DNA of 64,000 nucleotides. It comes from Maratus speciosus. Lineage: Eukaryota; Arthropoda; Arachnida; Araneae; Salticidae. Location of the stretch: NCBI GenBank assembly GCA_963932465.1, contig OZ010792.1:16447701-16511700 (forward strand), read 5' to 3'. Both the position numbers and the translations under genes were made by a program. Below are positions 1-11,305 of the stretch, piece after piece. Below the pieces are notes generated by a model. That model ran no database searches and was not told the DNA's origin. It saw only the letters and a list, made by a program, of their open reading frames with translations. How positions within the stretch are numbered: position 1 is the first letter of the stretch; the number at the start of each line of letters is the position of its first letter.

Positions 1-665
1 AAAAAACGGGGGGCAAATCTCGCCAGTATCTTTTTTCAACTCGCCAGTCAGCATTTTTTTATTGTTCGAGTGGTAAATTAAAACGAAGTTGAAATTAAAT
101 GTCATGGTTTGTTACATAATTTAATATTTCGCCAGATGTCATATACATGTTTGGCATGATTTTTTTTTTTTTTTTTTAACGAAAATTTGGCGAAAGCCTC
201 GTTTTCGAATACCAGTTACATATGTATTATTGATACTACTTAGTTATCCCGTCGACAAAAAATCTATCGCGAACTATAAGATTAAATGTCAATAATGATT
301 GATCGTAAATGTCACATTCACTTGCATAGCTGTCAACTCTTACGCTTTTTCAGACCACAAAAATTTAATAGAAATGTTTGCCTTATTTAATCGGCAGATA
401 ACGGCGATTTAAAAAGGTAAAATTTACTGTAAAATTTTTGTGGTCTGAAAAAGCATAAGATGTTGGCAGCTATGCACTTGACTTTTAGCAAGTTACACGT
501 GTTTACAACATCATCAAGAGATTTTTATTTTGACGTTTTATTTTTATATTTATTAATGTTTATTTGTTCTTTTGTTATTTAAAATAAAAATTTTGTCAAT
601 CTGTACAATTTGGCGAGTGGTTTGGCGATTTATATAATTTGCGAAATTGGGTGACGGAATAACTA
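1..665 (-). repeat. Partial Helitron-like dispersed repeat (family Y)
   Basis: About 250-665 matches 52560-52793 and 54136-54190 closely; for example, both carry a stretch around 'actataagattaaatg' followed by 'aatgattgatcgt'. The other copy ends at 52347 in a CTAG preceded by a GC-rich hairpin, which suggests a Helitron 3' end read on the minus strand. This copy runs off the window start, so its own end is not seen. No coding sequence was found in it. Confidence 0.5.
325..474. mobile_element. Foldback MITE, CATAG family, copy 1
   Basis: The ends are inverted repeats (CATAGCTGTCAAC and GTTGGCAGCTATG), and most of the 150 bp folds back on itself. It is flanked by the 6-bp direct repeat CACTTG (319-324 and 475-480). 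Related copies at 2453, 12571, 36766 and 52133 have similar ends and 6- or 7-bp duplications. It sits inside repeat Y. No transposase family could be assigned from the ends. Confidence 0.85.
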
Positions 666-1494
666 CTACATTGTACCGTATTTTTTAATTATTTCTTATT
701 ATTTTCAAAAGGAAATAGGAAAAAAATAATTAATTACTATAGAACAAAATAATTTATATAAATTTAAAAAAGAAATAAAAGTAAATATACATATATTATT
801 AAATAAACAAAAATAGCCGGGTTACCATGTCTATCAAAATAATGCCATTTGTGCGCCAATTAGGTGCCCCGGTGCGCATATGACATCTGTGTCTAATATT
901 TTTCTTTTCGTTTTGTTTAAAAAAAAAAGAAGAAGAAGTGAAAGCCATCAATTTAAATGTTTCATTTTTAAATGAAAGTTTTGTATTTAATAAAATGACA
1001 GCGAAATACAAAAAAAAAAGCATTGTTCTTAGCATAGATTTAAAGGAGGCCCAACTGTCGCCAAATTAACTTAAAATAGTAACCTTTTCTGAATTATGAA
1101 GGAAAAATTTCTGTTATGATTAAAATTTGAGTTGCCATCATTAGAAAAAATGTATTCAAAATTAAAAAAAATTAATATTTCGAAAACTAATTCGAATTTA
1201 AAAATTCTAATACCAGTTTTGAGATCTGTGGAGCAACACGGAATTTTGGTGTTAATTTCATCACAAAGTATTCATATTTTAGGTGAAATCGCCGTGAAAC
1301 AAAATCAGTTGTTTAATCGGTCGATTCAAAGAATCGATACATTTCAGGCGTTTCATATATTCGTTTCATTAGGATTTTATATATAGTGTATATATATATA
1401 TATATATATATATCAGTTTTACAAAAAAGAACAAATACTCAAAATCAATATGTACACTTACTCTCAATTTAATAAATCTTGTAAGAATTTACCT
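666..1494. other. AT-rich stretch, no gene seen
   Basis: Low-complexity A/T-rich sequence with short poly-A runs. An 84-codon frame at 1132-1386 starts from a non-ATG codon, has no recognisable motif and ends in a TA microsatellite, so it is not called as a gene. Confidence 0.5.
1387..1413. repeat. (TA)n microsatellite
   Basis: An uninterrupted TA dinucleotide run of about 13 units. Confidence 0.9.
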
Positions 1495-1498
1495 TTAA

Positions 1499-1703
1499 CC
1501 CCTTAATTCTCGCTCCCGTGATCAGGGGATGTGTCTTTTATTCAGATTGTTTGATTCCCACCAGTTTTATAAAAATATATAATTGGCTTTATTGTGGTAT
1601 TATTTTACCTGTCATTAAATAAGGTGAATATTTCTTTTTCAGATAAGTGGTGCAGTAAGCAATTTGAATTTTTAAACCGTAATTTAATGCGATCGTTAAG
1701 GGT
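1499..1703. mobile_element. TTAA-flanked MITE, family A
   Basis: Flanked by TTAA at 1495-1498 and 1704-1707, with ends CCCCTTAATTCTCGC and CGATCGTTAAGGG. The interior matches the MITEs at 38054, 61451 and 62851, including the 'cccaccagttttataaaa' and 'attcaccttatttaatgac' blocks in either orientation. The TTAA target and CCC-start ends are typical of piggyBac-type elements. No coding capacity. Confidence 0.85.
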
Positions 1704-1707
1704 TTAA

Positions 1708-2446
1708 TTTGAGAATATGTTAGCGCGTGAGAAATCGCCTTGAAGCAAGACTAGTATCGTGAGAAAAAGTCTTCACCAAGAGCATTGCAAGAATCCCACG
1801 ACGGTTTTTTTAGGTGATGGCAATCCAAATATCTCCAGATTACAATCCAGGCAATCTTCTTGTGCTAAAAAGGGTTTCGTACAATTGCAGAGATTGCAAT
1901 AAGGTTTCGTACAATTGAGATCAAAAATTGCAACTTAATTAATTGTAAGCTTATTGTTGACCGCAGCGATTAGAATATCATCTTGTTGAAATTAGATGTT
2001 CAGATTTTTCCCTGTCTTAAGATCCAATAATGAGCCTACTTAAATATGACATCACGTTTCTACTGCCTGAGTGGCTGCGATAAACCCCTCCTGTATTTGG
2101 TGGCGATGAAAAAAAAAGGAGAAGCTGGAGAGTCAGTTCGTAAATTTTGCTAATAGGTGTGGCAACTCTGTTTTTGGAGCTGTAACGAATACAGGAAAGG
2201 TATCCTGTGGGTACACCAGGTTTTGGTGCTACTACCAACAGGAAATTGAGTGGATCGTCATAAGCCCTGACTGAATACTGTAAAGGAAAAAATGTCGATA
2301 GAGGGCGTTTCACCTGTGAGATTTTGTGCAAAATTACGTTTAGGTACATGGAAATAATTAGAAGCTCAATAGCAGTAACTATTCTACATGTTCATCATCA
2401 CAAGGAATTACACTTTGTAAGGAATGGGAACAGCGTTAACTGAGGT
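1708..2446. other. Unassigned non-coding stretch
   Basis: No motif-bearing frame or terminal repeat was found. A 110-codon minus-strand frame at 2017-2349 has no recognisable domain. Confidence 0.4.
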
Positions 2447-2452
2447 ATGTAA

Positions 2453-2686
2453 CATACTTGCCAACTTTCCCTTAAACTTCCGTAAAATGTGTGTTAAATT
2501 GACTCAGGTCAAACACGTTTCGAACCAGAAATTTACTAATGAAATTAATTCAAATAGATTTCATAGGGAAATGTGATTTTAAATGTATAATGATGCGTCA
2601 AATAAAATGTCTGGTTAGTAACGCGTATAATCTGGGTCAACTTAACTCACATTTTACGGAAGTTTAGTTGAATGTTGGCAAGTATG
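2453..2686. mobile_element. Foldback MITE, CATAG family, copy 4
   Basis: Ends are CATACTTGCCAAC and GTTGGCAAGTATG. The subterminal 'cttccgtaa' is repeated in inverted form as 'ttacggaag', as in the copy at 12571. It is flanked by ATGTAA (2447-2452) and ATATAA (2687-2692), a 5/6 match to a 6-bp duplication. Confidence 0.8.
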
Positions 2687-2692
2687 ATATAA

Positions 2693-3238
2693 GGATGCGG
2701 AAGATGCCTCTTTCTTCGAAACATTGAACGAGGAAGAGCAGGCCGAGAGGAGTTATTGGTCCTTTTCCATTATTTATTCCTTTCTGTGTCAAAAAACCGT
2801 TGCAAAGCTTCTATCGGCGATTCCTGATTGTAAAAAAGCTTCATCAGTAGCGCCTTATCGACCAACGTCAAGATCACATTGAAAGACGTTCATCTGCATC
2901 AACAACAGAAAATTTTGAAATAGGCTGTTAAACGCGCATTTTTCACTTTATAGAAATATACTTCGCATATTCCCTGTAATTTGAATCAAACGCCCGCTAT
3001 TGATAAACATTTTCATTATTTTTTTTCTTTATCCAAGATAAAATAAACTACATAAAACTCCACGGAATGAGAATAATTTTGTCGCAAATCGTATTCAATC
3101 AAATAGACGAAATCCTTCAATTTTTTTGAATTTTTGAAATGTTGACTAATTTACGGGACACCGGATACATACCACACAGGTGCTGAACAGGTGAGCAGCT
3201 TTGGGGGGAGGGGGGGGGGGTTCCAAGCTGATACCAGC
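2693..3238. other. Unassigned stretch with a G run
   Basis: Nothing recognisable except a G-rich run at about 3203-3221. No gene was seen. Confidence 0.4.
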
Positions 3239-3242
3239 TTAA

Positions 3243-3453
3243 CCCTTTCTGGCGCGGTGCCCTTAAAATAGGACACCTAATTTTAATTCCAAAACTGAAC
3301 AAACGGCACCAAGAATATTTAACTAAAATTTTCCTATTATAATGTACATGAAAATAAGTAAGTTTGTATTTTGTAATAAATTCGTTTATAAATTGCGGTG
3401 TCAGTCCATTATTTCATCAGTTTATTAAAATAATTACTCCGCGCCGGTAAGGG
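3243..3453. mobile_element. TTAA-flanked MITE (GGCGCGG ends)
   Basis: TTAA at 3239-3242 and 3454-3457 flanks ends CCCTTTCTGGCGCGG and CCGCGCCGGTAAGGG, which are inverted repeats of one another with two mismatches. The interior is AT-rich with no coding frame. It is typical of a non-autonomous piggyBac-type element. Confidence 0.88.
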
Positions 3454-4510
3454 TTAACAAACAGTCTTGAGAATGAATTATCTAATGTTTTGTGAGCCAT
3501 TGGGGTAAGTAAAACTGTAGTTTAAAATTACTTAAAAGAACAAATAAAGAAAATTAAAGAAAAAAAAAAGTTGAAATAAAATGTATTAAGTAAGTTAAAC
3601 ATTAAATTAAAACTTAAGTCAAGAAAGAAAATTGATAAAAATCTTAATAATCTTAATAAATGGTCTCGCTGTAGTTAAAAAAACTCCAATATTCACATAC
3701 CACACAGAAATAAGTATAATTAATAAGTTAAATACTTTAAAATAAAAAATCTGGTGTTACATAATTTTAAAAAACTTGCGTAAAATGTTTTATTGTTATA
3801 GTGTTAATTTAAGAAGCATAATTTATCTCGAACATTTCCAGTTACGCATTATTTTCTCAAATGTAATATAGGATACTTGTTTTTCATACGTGCGCTATCT
3901 ATTGTGTTATATAAGGTTAGTTGTGGCAACTGGGCCATGATTTTACAATGTGACTCTGGAGCTTATGACAATTCAGCTTCAAAAAGCAAATGTTCATTTG
4001 AATTAAAGTCTGAACTTCTGTAAATGTATTCAGTTAGATTCCATCTATCAGGCAGAAATGCTCAAACTTGCATTTTAATATTTAAAAATATAAAAATATG
4101 CATATTTCACCTTTCTTTCCTCATGGGTCCAGTTGCCTTTAAAAATGGGGTAAGTGGACCAGGGGGGGTCTATGTTCCACATGCGTTTATTTTTTTTCAT
4201 GTGGGGTATCAGGACCAGTTTAAAAAAGTGTAAACAACTTAAAAAAATTTAAACCAGGCAGATCATGTAAATTATATGTCAATAAAAAGCGTTGTAAGGG
4301 AAACCTCTGCTGTCAATGTGTCTAAATAAAGCACTAAAAGTGAAAATATTAGATTTATTTATACCAAAAACAAAAACATTAAGTAAATACTAATGTACTT
4401 TAGTATAGGTAATAGTTATAAAAGTCACATGAGTATTTTAAAGAAAAAAATAGCAGGGTAAATCTATGCACAAGTGGCTACGTAAGTACTTAAGTACTTT
4501 ATCTGTATCC

Positions 4511-4674
4511 AAGGGTCGCATTATATAGGGAAAATTTTATTGTTCCTACAAGAACCCTTAATGAGTTACCTTCATGATGATTTTATTTAACATATTCTAT
4601 AGGAAGGTGCGATAAAGATATTATTTTCAAAATAGTAGTAGGAACAATAAAAGTTTTCCTAATGAATGCGACCC
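4511..4674. mobile_element. Nested foldback MITE, 8-bp target duplication
   Basis: GGGTCGCATT at the left and AATGCGACCC at the right are inverted repeats. Pairing continues inwards through 'gttcctac' and 'gtaggaac'. It is flanked by CTGTATCC (4503-4510) and CTGTATCG (4675-4682), a 7/8 duplication, and is inserted in the 3914-5516 element. Confidence 0.8.
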
Positions 4675-4699
4675 CTGTATCGTACAATTTCAAGGTTTG

Positions 4700-4916
4700 G
4701 CTATCTCGCTTTCAGGGGCAAGGTATTTGCATTCGTAAAATGTTGAAATAATTTAATAGCACCAGTATTTATAAGAGAATCTATTTGAAAACAAGTAAAA
4801 CTATATTTTCGCGTACTTAAAAGGTGAAATGTTCATTATAAAATTCCCGTGCCAATGTGGCAATTAGGAATTAAAATTATGTGATACCATAACGGCGTCA
4901 CCGCCTCTCAAGGGGT
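4700..4916. mobile_element. Degenerate TTAA-type MITE, family B
   Basis: Left end 'tttcaggggcaag' and right end 'cctctcaaggggt' match the better preserved MITE at 40152-40363, including the shared blocks 'gtgccaatgtgg' and 'ggaattaaaat'. The TTAA sites have decayed, so the boundaries are approximate. Confidence 0.6.
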
Positions 4917-5518
4917 CAAGAAATTTGATTTGATATCACCCAATATGCTTTTTTTTATTTTATTACGTAATTTTAATAAGGTATTCTATATTTTTTTTTA
5001 TTGTGAGCAAAAAACAATGGAGAAATTTACTTCCCGTTGTAAGAGAAACTCAAAAAATATTTATAACTATTTGGGTAACTGGATCCAGCATGGTCCAGTT
5101 ATCCCGGATACATGTCCCAGTTACGCCATTCTTGATAAATTTATGGGGTAACAGGGACACCGGGCTTAAATTTGAAACATGAAGTAAATATGTATAGAAA
5201 CCTAATAATATTAACGTAGTTATATGCCTAATCTTAAAAAAAAAAGATTGTTTAATAAAAGTACTTACAGTATTTTAATAAAAAGCCAAGGAAGTTCAGC
5301 CAAACGGACGTTGTTTAAAAAAAAAAGAAACGTAATTTTTCGACAACCTATCACAGCAAAGAGAGAGTTATGATTGAGTTGACAAACGTTGTTTTAGGAT
5401 GTAGAGGTTAAGGGTCATTGTTCACAAAAGCTAAAACTTAAAATACATCAACGATTTTTTATAAAATAACCCAGTTAATAGCCCATATAAAATAGCCCAG
5501 TTACCCCAACTAACCTTA

Positions 5519-6586
5519 CAAAGTATCAGGTTTTTCTAAGTCAATTTTAATAACATTGTTCGCTTTTGATAAATGTTAATCAGAATTATACTCATAGATT
5601 AATTCCACATTTTTTTTCATTTATTTACTTGTTTTCTAATCATGTATTTTTTCAATATTTTCTTACACCTAATTTCAAAATCATTCGAAATTATTGACTG
5701 AAGATAATCTGATAATATAAACTTAATTAAATAAATGATACAATTACTGAATTAAAAATATGTGAAACAAATGTATTTAGCGGGGATAAAAAACTTCAAT
5801 TATAAAGGATTTTTAACTGTTTTTTTAAGTTACATTATACTTACCGTGGATATGCTTAAACATACTTTAAAGTTTCTGTTCTGATCTAATTTAAATCAAT
5901 TTATGATGTTCTTTTTTTGTTTTTTTATCTAAATTAAAACTAACTTTACCTATCTCTCTTAAACAAGATTTAATGTATGCATAGAAGCTTAATTAAAAAA
6001 GTAATTACCAAAACGTCTTTTCTAATATCTCAGCTTTTCAGGAAATATATTTTCCTCAAAATTATGATACTCTTTTTTTTTTTTTTCTTACATGCAAACC
6101 TTTTGTTTTATATGCTAAGCATTTATTTTTTCTAATTCAAGTTTAATAGCATTACTCGCACTGTATTTTTTTAAGATATATGTTTTGTTTTTTTCCTTTA
6201 AAAAAAACAAACACTTATTAATAATGAGGAAATAATGAATCTTACAAAGACAGTTTGAAAATTTGAATTTATTTTGCACTCGGAAAATAAATAAAGCTTT
6301 GCTTATTCAATAAAAATTTAGTTTTATCAACGTAAACTGAAAAAAAGGTAGAGAATATACGAGAGAATTACCGCATATGCAAGCATATAACTCGAAGCTC
6401 AAACAAACATATTAATCCCAGAAATATGATTTCAAAAAGTGCAACTATTTGTAGTGCTGTAATAATATCATTTTATTTATTCAAAATATTTTCTGGTACA
6501 AAATATGTTTATTACAGCCGCGCGGTATATACTGTATGTATGGTATTTTGAAAAAGGAAAATGTTTTATTTCAGTTTTAACACGTT
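5519..6586. other. AT-rich stretch, no gene seen
   Basis: Dominated by poly-T and poly-A runs. No terminal repeats or coding motifs were found. Confidence 0.5.
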
Positions 6587-7387
6587 CACGCCGGTGCGAT
6601 ATTCATGTTTTTCGCTATGAGACGGCGCTGGAATTCATGTTTCGCTTCATCTGGAGGCGCGGTACTTTCGCTTATTCAGACACTGTATGTCTAATATTTC
6701 GGCAAATTCTCATACACTTCCATTATAAACCAATAGGGTTTACTTGCTTATAGAAAAGCAACAAACTGAAATATTTTAATGCAACAAAAACTAATATTAG
6801 CTTAAGGGATTATATTAAATTTTTCTTTGACCTAAGTAGGAACTGGCTTAATTATATATATATATATTACTTGTTACTCATAAAGTTGTTACATTTCAAT
6901 ATTTTTTTCATTCCGCTGATACTGAGATTGAGACGCTCATCTCAGAGGGTCTTAGTGGGTGAAAATTGTGTCATAGAAAAATAAAATGAGTATTTTCTTA
7001 GATAAAGCTAAATATTTTACTACGAATGCGTCTAAAAGTGATTTTCTGGTTTTCGCCAAATCTCATATTAGAACCTCAAGTAAAGAGTGCTAATGTTTAC
7101 ATGCAAAATTGTAGCTGGCAAATGTGACATGAAGTTTGGTACTAGCATATACTGGCGCTTATTCAGTGTATGTGATGAGCCGCCCCTCTCACATTTATTG
7201 AGTTGAACTCAAATTATAACAAGCAGAGTTGATTGTGAATATCTGAAAGTTCGAAAGGAGTAAACAAATTACTTAGAGACATGCTGTTATTGTCAACGCT
7301 TAAGACAGCAAAACCTTCACGTTGATAATGAAAAGAATGATGTACCGCAAGAAGGAGCGCAATTATCAGAAATTAGATTATATTAGC

Positions 7388-7535
7388 AGGGATGCCACAG
7401 GCGACAATTGTTATATTCTATTCGCACCACTATTTAAAAAAAATAAATTTTGTAGTATATTTCTCATGCAAATGTTGTCAAACTGTATGTCAAAGATTTT
7501 TGTTTGGAGAAAGTGGTGCGAGGTAGAATAAAAAA
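7388..7535 (+). mobile_element. Truncated hAT-like MITE (CAGGGCTGCC family)
   Basis: Begins CAGGGATGCCACAGGCG. About 7410-7540 matches 15012-15145 and the minus-strand copy at 46802-46959, including 'gagaaagtggtgcgag'. The right terminal repeat is missing. Confidence 0.6.
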
Positions 7536-8054
7536 ACAGTCTCGTGTATTGGTCCAAAAGGGATATGTATGCTTACGCGCGCATAAAAATGCCATGAAAT
7601 GTGATCGTTTTTCATTGATACTTATTTTTTTACATTTTTCCGACAATACCGCAAGACCTGGAGATCGGTTGAACAATTTCTAACTCCATAAACAAAATAA
7701 AAACAACAATGGTGTGGCATTATGAGTTTTGAAAATCGTAGCGGAATTAAATTTTTTTACCGGTACTTATGGTAACTACTTCCAGGAATCACACGTGTAC
7801 CATCATTCAAGGAAAAAATAATGAATCGAAGTCCGATATATATATTTTTTATAATGATGTAAAAAAGAGTGCTTATTTAGCCAATCTAAAGTATCATATT
7901 ATAGTTGTTTACGAAAAACTGTTAAATGGTACAGAAGAATTATCATATGATTAATATGCGGGACTTCCTCATAAATGCATAAAAAGTGGGTTAATAAACA
8001 TATTAATAGTTTTTAAATTCAGAGAATAAGTTCTTCATCACCTGTTGATCAATA

Positions 8055-8234
8055 ACAGGGTGGCGAGTGGTCAGGGAAAAACACAATCAAAAAAAGACAA
8101 AACTACCAGTATTTTCTTATAGAAAATACTTCCAATAATATAAACGGATTAAAGAAGGCGAATTTCTCTTTAACAAAATACTGGTATTTAACACCTATTT
8201 TGACTGTGTTTTTCCCTGATCGCTTGCCACTCTG
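8055..8234. mobile_element. Foldback MITE with CAGGGTGGC/GCCACTCTG ends
   Basis: The left end 'cagggtggcgagtggtcagg' pairs with the right end 'cctgatcgcttgccactctg', and the inner parts 'ctaccagtattt' and 'aaatactggta' also pair. The ends resemble hAT termini, but no clear 8-bp duplication is visible. Confidence 0.7.
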
Positions 8235-8490
8235 AATAAACATCAGACGAATTGAAGGCAAATACCGTGTCAAAAAGTTTCACATTTTTTTTGCATTCAT
8301 ACTGGGGTCTGCAAGAAAAAAAGATAAAGATGCAAAGAATAATACAAATGTTTATCTAAAAGAAAAGGTAGTTAGTATACGTCGAAGAAAACGTTAAAAG
8401 TAACCGCGTATCTAGCCTTTGTAAGGGCCAGCTAGCACCCTGTTTAGAATGCTTTAAAAATTGCATTCAAATAAAAAACAATTATATTAA

Positions 8491-8772
8491 CACATTTCCG
8501 AAGGTCAATTTTTATCAACTCTGAATTGCAAAAGCCTAGAAGCTCCTCCCTGTTCTGAAAGTCTTATTGTACATTGGCGTTGTAGAAAGATTTCCCAAGT
8601 TTATCCATTGGTAAATATCTTTCAATGTACGAATTTAATATAAAATGTCTTACAATCTAAATAAATATGGACAATATACATAAATTCATTTTCTGTAAGG
8701 TAAAAGCCACGCCCTTGGTCAATGATGTTTTTTGAATGAAAACGAGAATTCTCGTTTCCCGTCGTGAATGTG
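8491..8772. mobile_element. TTAA-flanked MITE, family C, copy 1
   Basis: TTAA at 8487-8490 and 8773-8776. End to end it matches the MITE at 40662-40944, including 'ctgttctgaaagtctt' and 'gaattctcgtttcccgt'. Ends are CACATTTCCGA and GTCGTGAATGTG. Confidence 0.85.
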
Positions 8773-8817
8773 TTAAGTTTATATGAATTCTTTTTACTAC
8801 TGAATTTTCAAATATTC

Positions 8818-9015
8818 AAATGTGACCTACCTGTAGTGCACGCCGTTTATGGAACAGTCCATTGTGATTCACCTGTAGTGCACGCCTTCTATGGAACAGT
8901 CGAGTGTGACCCCCTCGGTGATGTACGACGTTTGATACGATAGTCAAGCGTGACCCACCGGTGATGCACGCCGCCTGATGGGACAGTCGATCATGAGCCA
9001 CCGATGATGCATGCC
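8818..9015. repeat. 43-bp minisatellite
   Basis: About 4.5 diverged units of 42-43 bp contain 'gtgacc', 'gtagtgcacgcc' and 'ggaacagtc'. Similar sequence ('acagtcgagtgtgaccca') occurs once near the right end of the MITE at 14399-14617. This suggests the array grew from a subterminal segment of that family. Confidence 0.8.
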
Positions 9016-9248
9016 GACGTGAACGTGTTAAAACAGTATATTTAACCCTTCAAGTACCATTACGTTCTCTTCTGACGCCATTTTTATTCTTTTTGAATTA
9101 TTTAATATTTTGAATCAGAAAAAAATATTAATATATAAATTCAAATACACACTTTGTAGGATGAAGTTAAATATAATAAAATAAAATTTCTGGTTCAAGT
9201 CATGTAAAACTAAGAATGCTCATAAAATATTAAAACCTTGTTCTAGGT

Positions 9249-9414
9249 CAGGGATGGCCAACCTGCGGCACGCGTGCCACAGAGATACCATTATTTATGT
9301 ACAGAAAAAATGCATTGTTTAATGATCGAAGGTCAGCAATTTAAAAAGGACAAAATTACAATTCTTAGAAAACAGTGTAAAGTGAATTTTAGAATAAAAG
9401 GTTGGCCACCCCTG
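9249..9414. mobile_element. hAT-type MITE with exact 8-bp duplication
   Basis: Ends CAGGGATGGCCAACC and GGTTGGCCACCCCTG are inverted repeats. The 8-bp duplication TTCTAGGT is exact (9241-9248 and 9415-9422). It inserted at the very edge of the neighbouring element at 9422. Confidence 0.92.
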
Positions 9415-9421
9415 TTCTAGG

Positions 9422-9795
9422 TAGTGATGGGTACAATGAATGACTTTATTTTTCGAATGAATCATTCGGGCATGAGTAAAAGTTTAGTTGCCAACCTTAG
9501 TTTTTTAAAACTTCAATTTCTACCAGAAATTTTTAACAAAAAAGAAGTTACTACTTTTGATTAGAATTAATTTTAGAACCCCATTAAAATATAAAAATTA
9601 TTTTTATCTTCAAACTTTCTGAAGATAATTGATTAAAAAATTACGAGAGCTGGCAACTATACTTTTGGTTCTTTTATTTTTGCGAAAATTCTGTTCGAAA
9701 TGGGTTAAAAATACATACAAAGGTTGGAAACTATATTTTTGCGCATGCCTGAATGATTCATTCGATAATAAAATCATTCATTCTGCCTATCATTA
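9422..9795. mobile_element. hAT-like foldback MITE
   Basis: Long terminal inverted repeats: 'tagtgatgggtacaatgaat' pairs with 'attcattctgcctatcatta', and the inner 'cgaatgaatcattc' and 'gaatgattcattcg' also pair. Allowing for the later insertion to the left, the flanks are GTTCTAGG (9240-9247) and GAACTAGG (9796-9803), a 6/8 match. Confidence 0.8.
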
Positions 9796-10108
9796 GAACT
9801 AGGAGGGTTAAATAAATTTATAATATAAAATAAAGTTTTAACACGCATAGCTTCTTACAGTATTTAATTACCAGCAAAACATCAAATCACGCATGATCAA
9901 AACTACACAATGTAGGAAAAAATCATTGTTGTTGAGATGGACTTGTTATGGATTAACATTCCCGATCTCTCTTTAGGAACTATTGCTTTTATATGCTGAA
10001 AATTGGATTGTTATATCTGTCGTTTAATTTAAAAGTTTTATGCATCTAAGTATGTATGCAGGTTTTCAGAAGTATATCAATAGCAAGAGTGCAAAAAAAT
10101 ATATATAT

Positions 10109-10556
10109 CACCGCCTCCCTGAATACTAGGCCTGAGCGCTGACACACAGATGGCGGCTGCCGACGGCGAATTTTGTCCCTTGAATTTTGGCACCAAAAAT
10201 TTGTAAAAGTTTTTCCACTTTATTTTTCTGATATTAAACATGTCAAAGTAACCCTTTTATAAAATACTGGTGTCTAAATTTAAGGGATCGTACATACACT
10301 TAAAAAAAATCTGCCTTCGGCAGCCGCCATTTTTATGTCAGCTCTCAGCGGTGTTGCCAGATTGGGGACTTTTTTAATTCAGATTATTTGACTGTCACCA
10401 CTTTTTAAAAATAGTATAATTCGCTTATTTTTCAGAATTTGTGATCTATTTTTAAATAGGACGAATATTACTGTTTCAAAAAAGCGGTGACAATCAACAA
10501 TATGGGGACAAAAAAAGTCCCTAATCTGGCAACACTGGCTCTCAGGCCAATGGAGT
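10109..10556. mobile_element. CACCGCC-type MITE with nested insertion
   Basis: The left part matches the complete copy at 38339-38616 ('gaatactaggcctgagcgct', 'cttcggcagccgccattttt'). The 189-bp element at 10349-10537 is inserted in its right arm. The outermost right end is degenerate, so that boundary is approximate. Confidence 0.75.
10349..10537. mobile_element. hAT-like MITE, GTGTTGCCAG family
   Basis: Inverted ends CGGTGTTGCCAGAT and ATCTGGCAACACTG, with an exact 8-bp duplication GCTCTCAG (10341-10348 and 10538-10545). The interior closely matches the reverse complement of 28176-28364. The 204-bp element at 21683 and the 960-bp element at 47188 share these ends. Confidence 0.92.
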
Positions 10557-10687
10557 TATGAATAACGAGGAGGAGACATATAGTCTACTGCCTACCAGTT
10601 GTGAGTGAAGTAATTGAGGAGGTTTTCAGAAGATGGCAGCTGCTTTCTTAAAATCCAGTTTCTTCAGTTTCTGATTGCCGCCAGGGC

Positions 10688-10812
10688 AAACATCCCACCA
10701 GTAAAATTGAATAGAAAATTTCGTCTTAATTAAGCGTCTTATTCACGAATTTTTTTTCTTAAAAATGTCTTAAAATTTTCTCTTTGTTTTTACTGGTGCC
10801 AGTATAACTTGT
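10688..10812. repeat. Short foldback repeat
   Basis: 'accagtaaaattgaa' and 'ttgtttttactggtgcc' form the ends of a small imperfect palindrome whose arms include 'agaaaattt' and 'aaattttct'. A similar arm recurs at about 63530-63560. No clear target duplication. Confidence 0.45.
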
Positions 10813-11305
10813 AAAACTGTCAGTTTGTTTCCCTAGTTGTCACAATATGGCGGAAACGCAGGGCCTAACTACCGCCAATGTAAACACACACAATGTACCA
10901 CAAGTAAACTGAAAATCTGTTATAGCGTGTACTAATGAATATTATACTTGAATTTTTTCTTAGGCGCCATCTACATGCAATTGCAAGAAATTTTTAATAC
11001 TAACACCTAATTTGGCTATCGTATTTTCATTCGTTTGTAAATTTTGTCTTTTTGGATACTGTCACGAGGCGATTCCCCGTACGCTGGTTCCCGATAATAA
11101 TTATTACTGATGAGGTCAATGATGACGCATGCCTCTAAACAACAACAACAACAAAAAAAAAAACATTTAATGACATTAACACAAAACTATTTACAATTTT
11201 ATAATTCATTAACAGGTTAGGCTCACTGCCCATCTATCCCGTGTTTCTGAGAGCATTCAATAATTAAATATCTCAGTTTCGGCGACCAGCTACCAAAACA
11301 TCTTT

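Larger units (their letters stand above)
3914..5516. mobile_element. 1.6-kb TA-flanked terminal-inverted-repeat element
   Basis: The left end AGGTTAGTTGTGGCAAC pairs with the right end GTTACCCCAACTAACCT, and each is bordered by TA (3912-3913 and 5517-5518). Several inner copies of 'ggtaactgg' or its complement, such as at 5070-5110 and 4150-4165, give the G-rich spaced look shared with the TA elements at 12310, 26460 and 38816. Two smaller elements are nested inside. No transposase was seen. Confidence 0.75.
6591..9027. mobile_element. Probable 2.4-kb composite TTAA element
   Basis: TTAA at 6587-6590 is followed by CACGTTCACGCCGGTGCG. TTAA at 9028-9031 is preceded by GCATGCCGACGTGAACGTG. These ends are inverted repeats and resemble those of the 219-bp MITE at 14399-14617, so they probably belong to one long element. 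Nested MITEs and a minisatellite lie within. No transposase frame was seen. The alternative is two unrelated solo ends. Confidence 0.5.
9046..9807. mobile_element. TTAA-flanked element interrupted by two hAT MITEs
   Basis: TTAA at 9042-9045 and 9808-9811, with ends CCCTTCAAGTACC and GAACTAGGAGGG (partly matching inverted repeats). The elements at 9249-9414 and 9422-9795 are nested in it, leaving roughly 210 bp of original sequence. No coding capacity. Confidence 0.65.

Noticed and set aside
1132..1386. 84-codon open frame on the + strand
   Set aside because: Non-ATG start, no motif, ends in a TA microsatellite. The length is not surprising in AT-rich DNA.
2017..2349. 110-codon minus-strand frame
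   Set aside because: No recognisable domain, paralogue or repeat support. Treated as a chance frame.
8816..9001. Minus-strand frame rich in H, R and G repeats
   Set aside because: A shadow of the 43-bp minisatellite.
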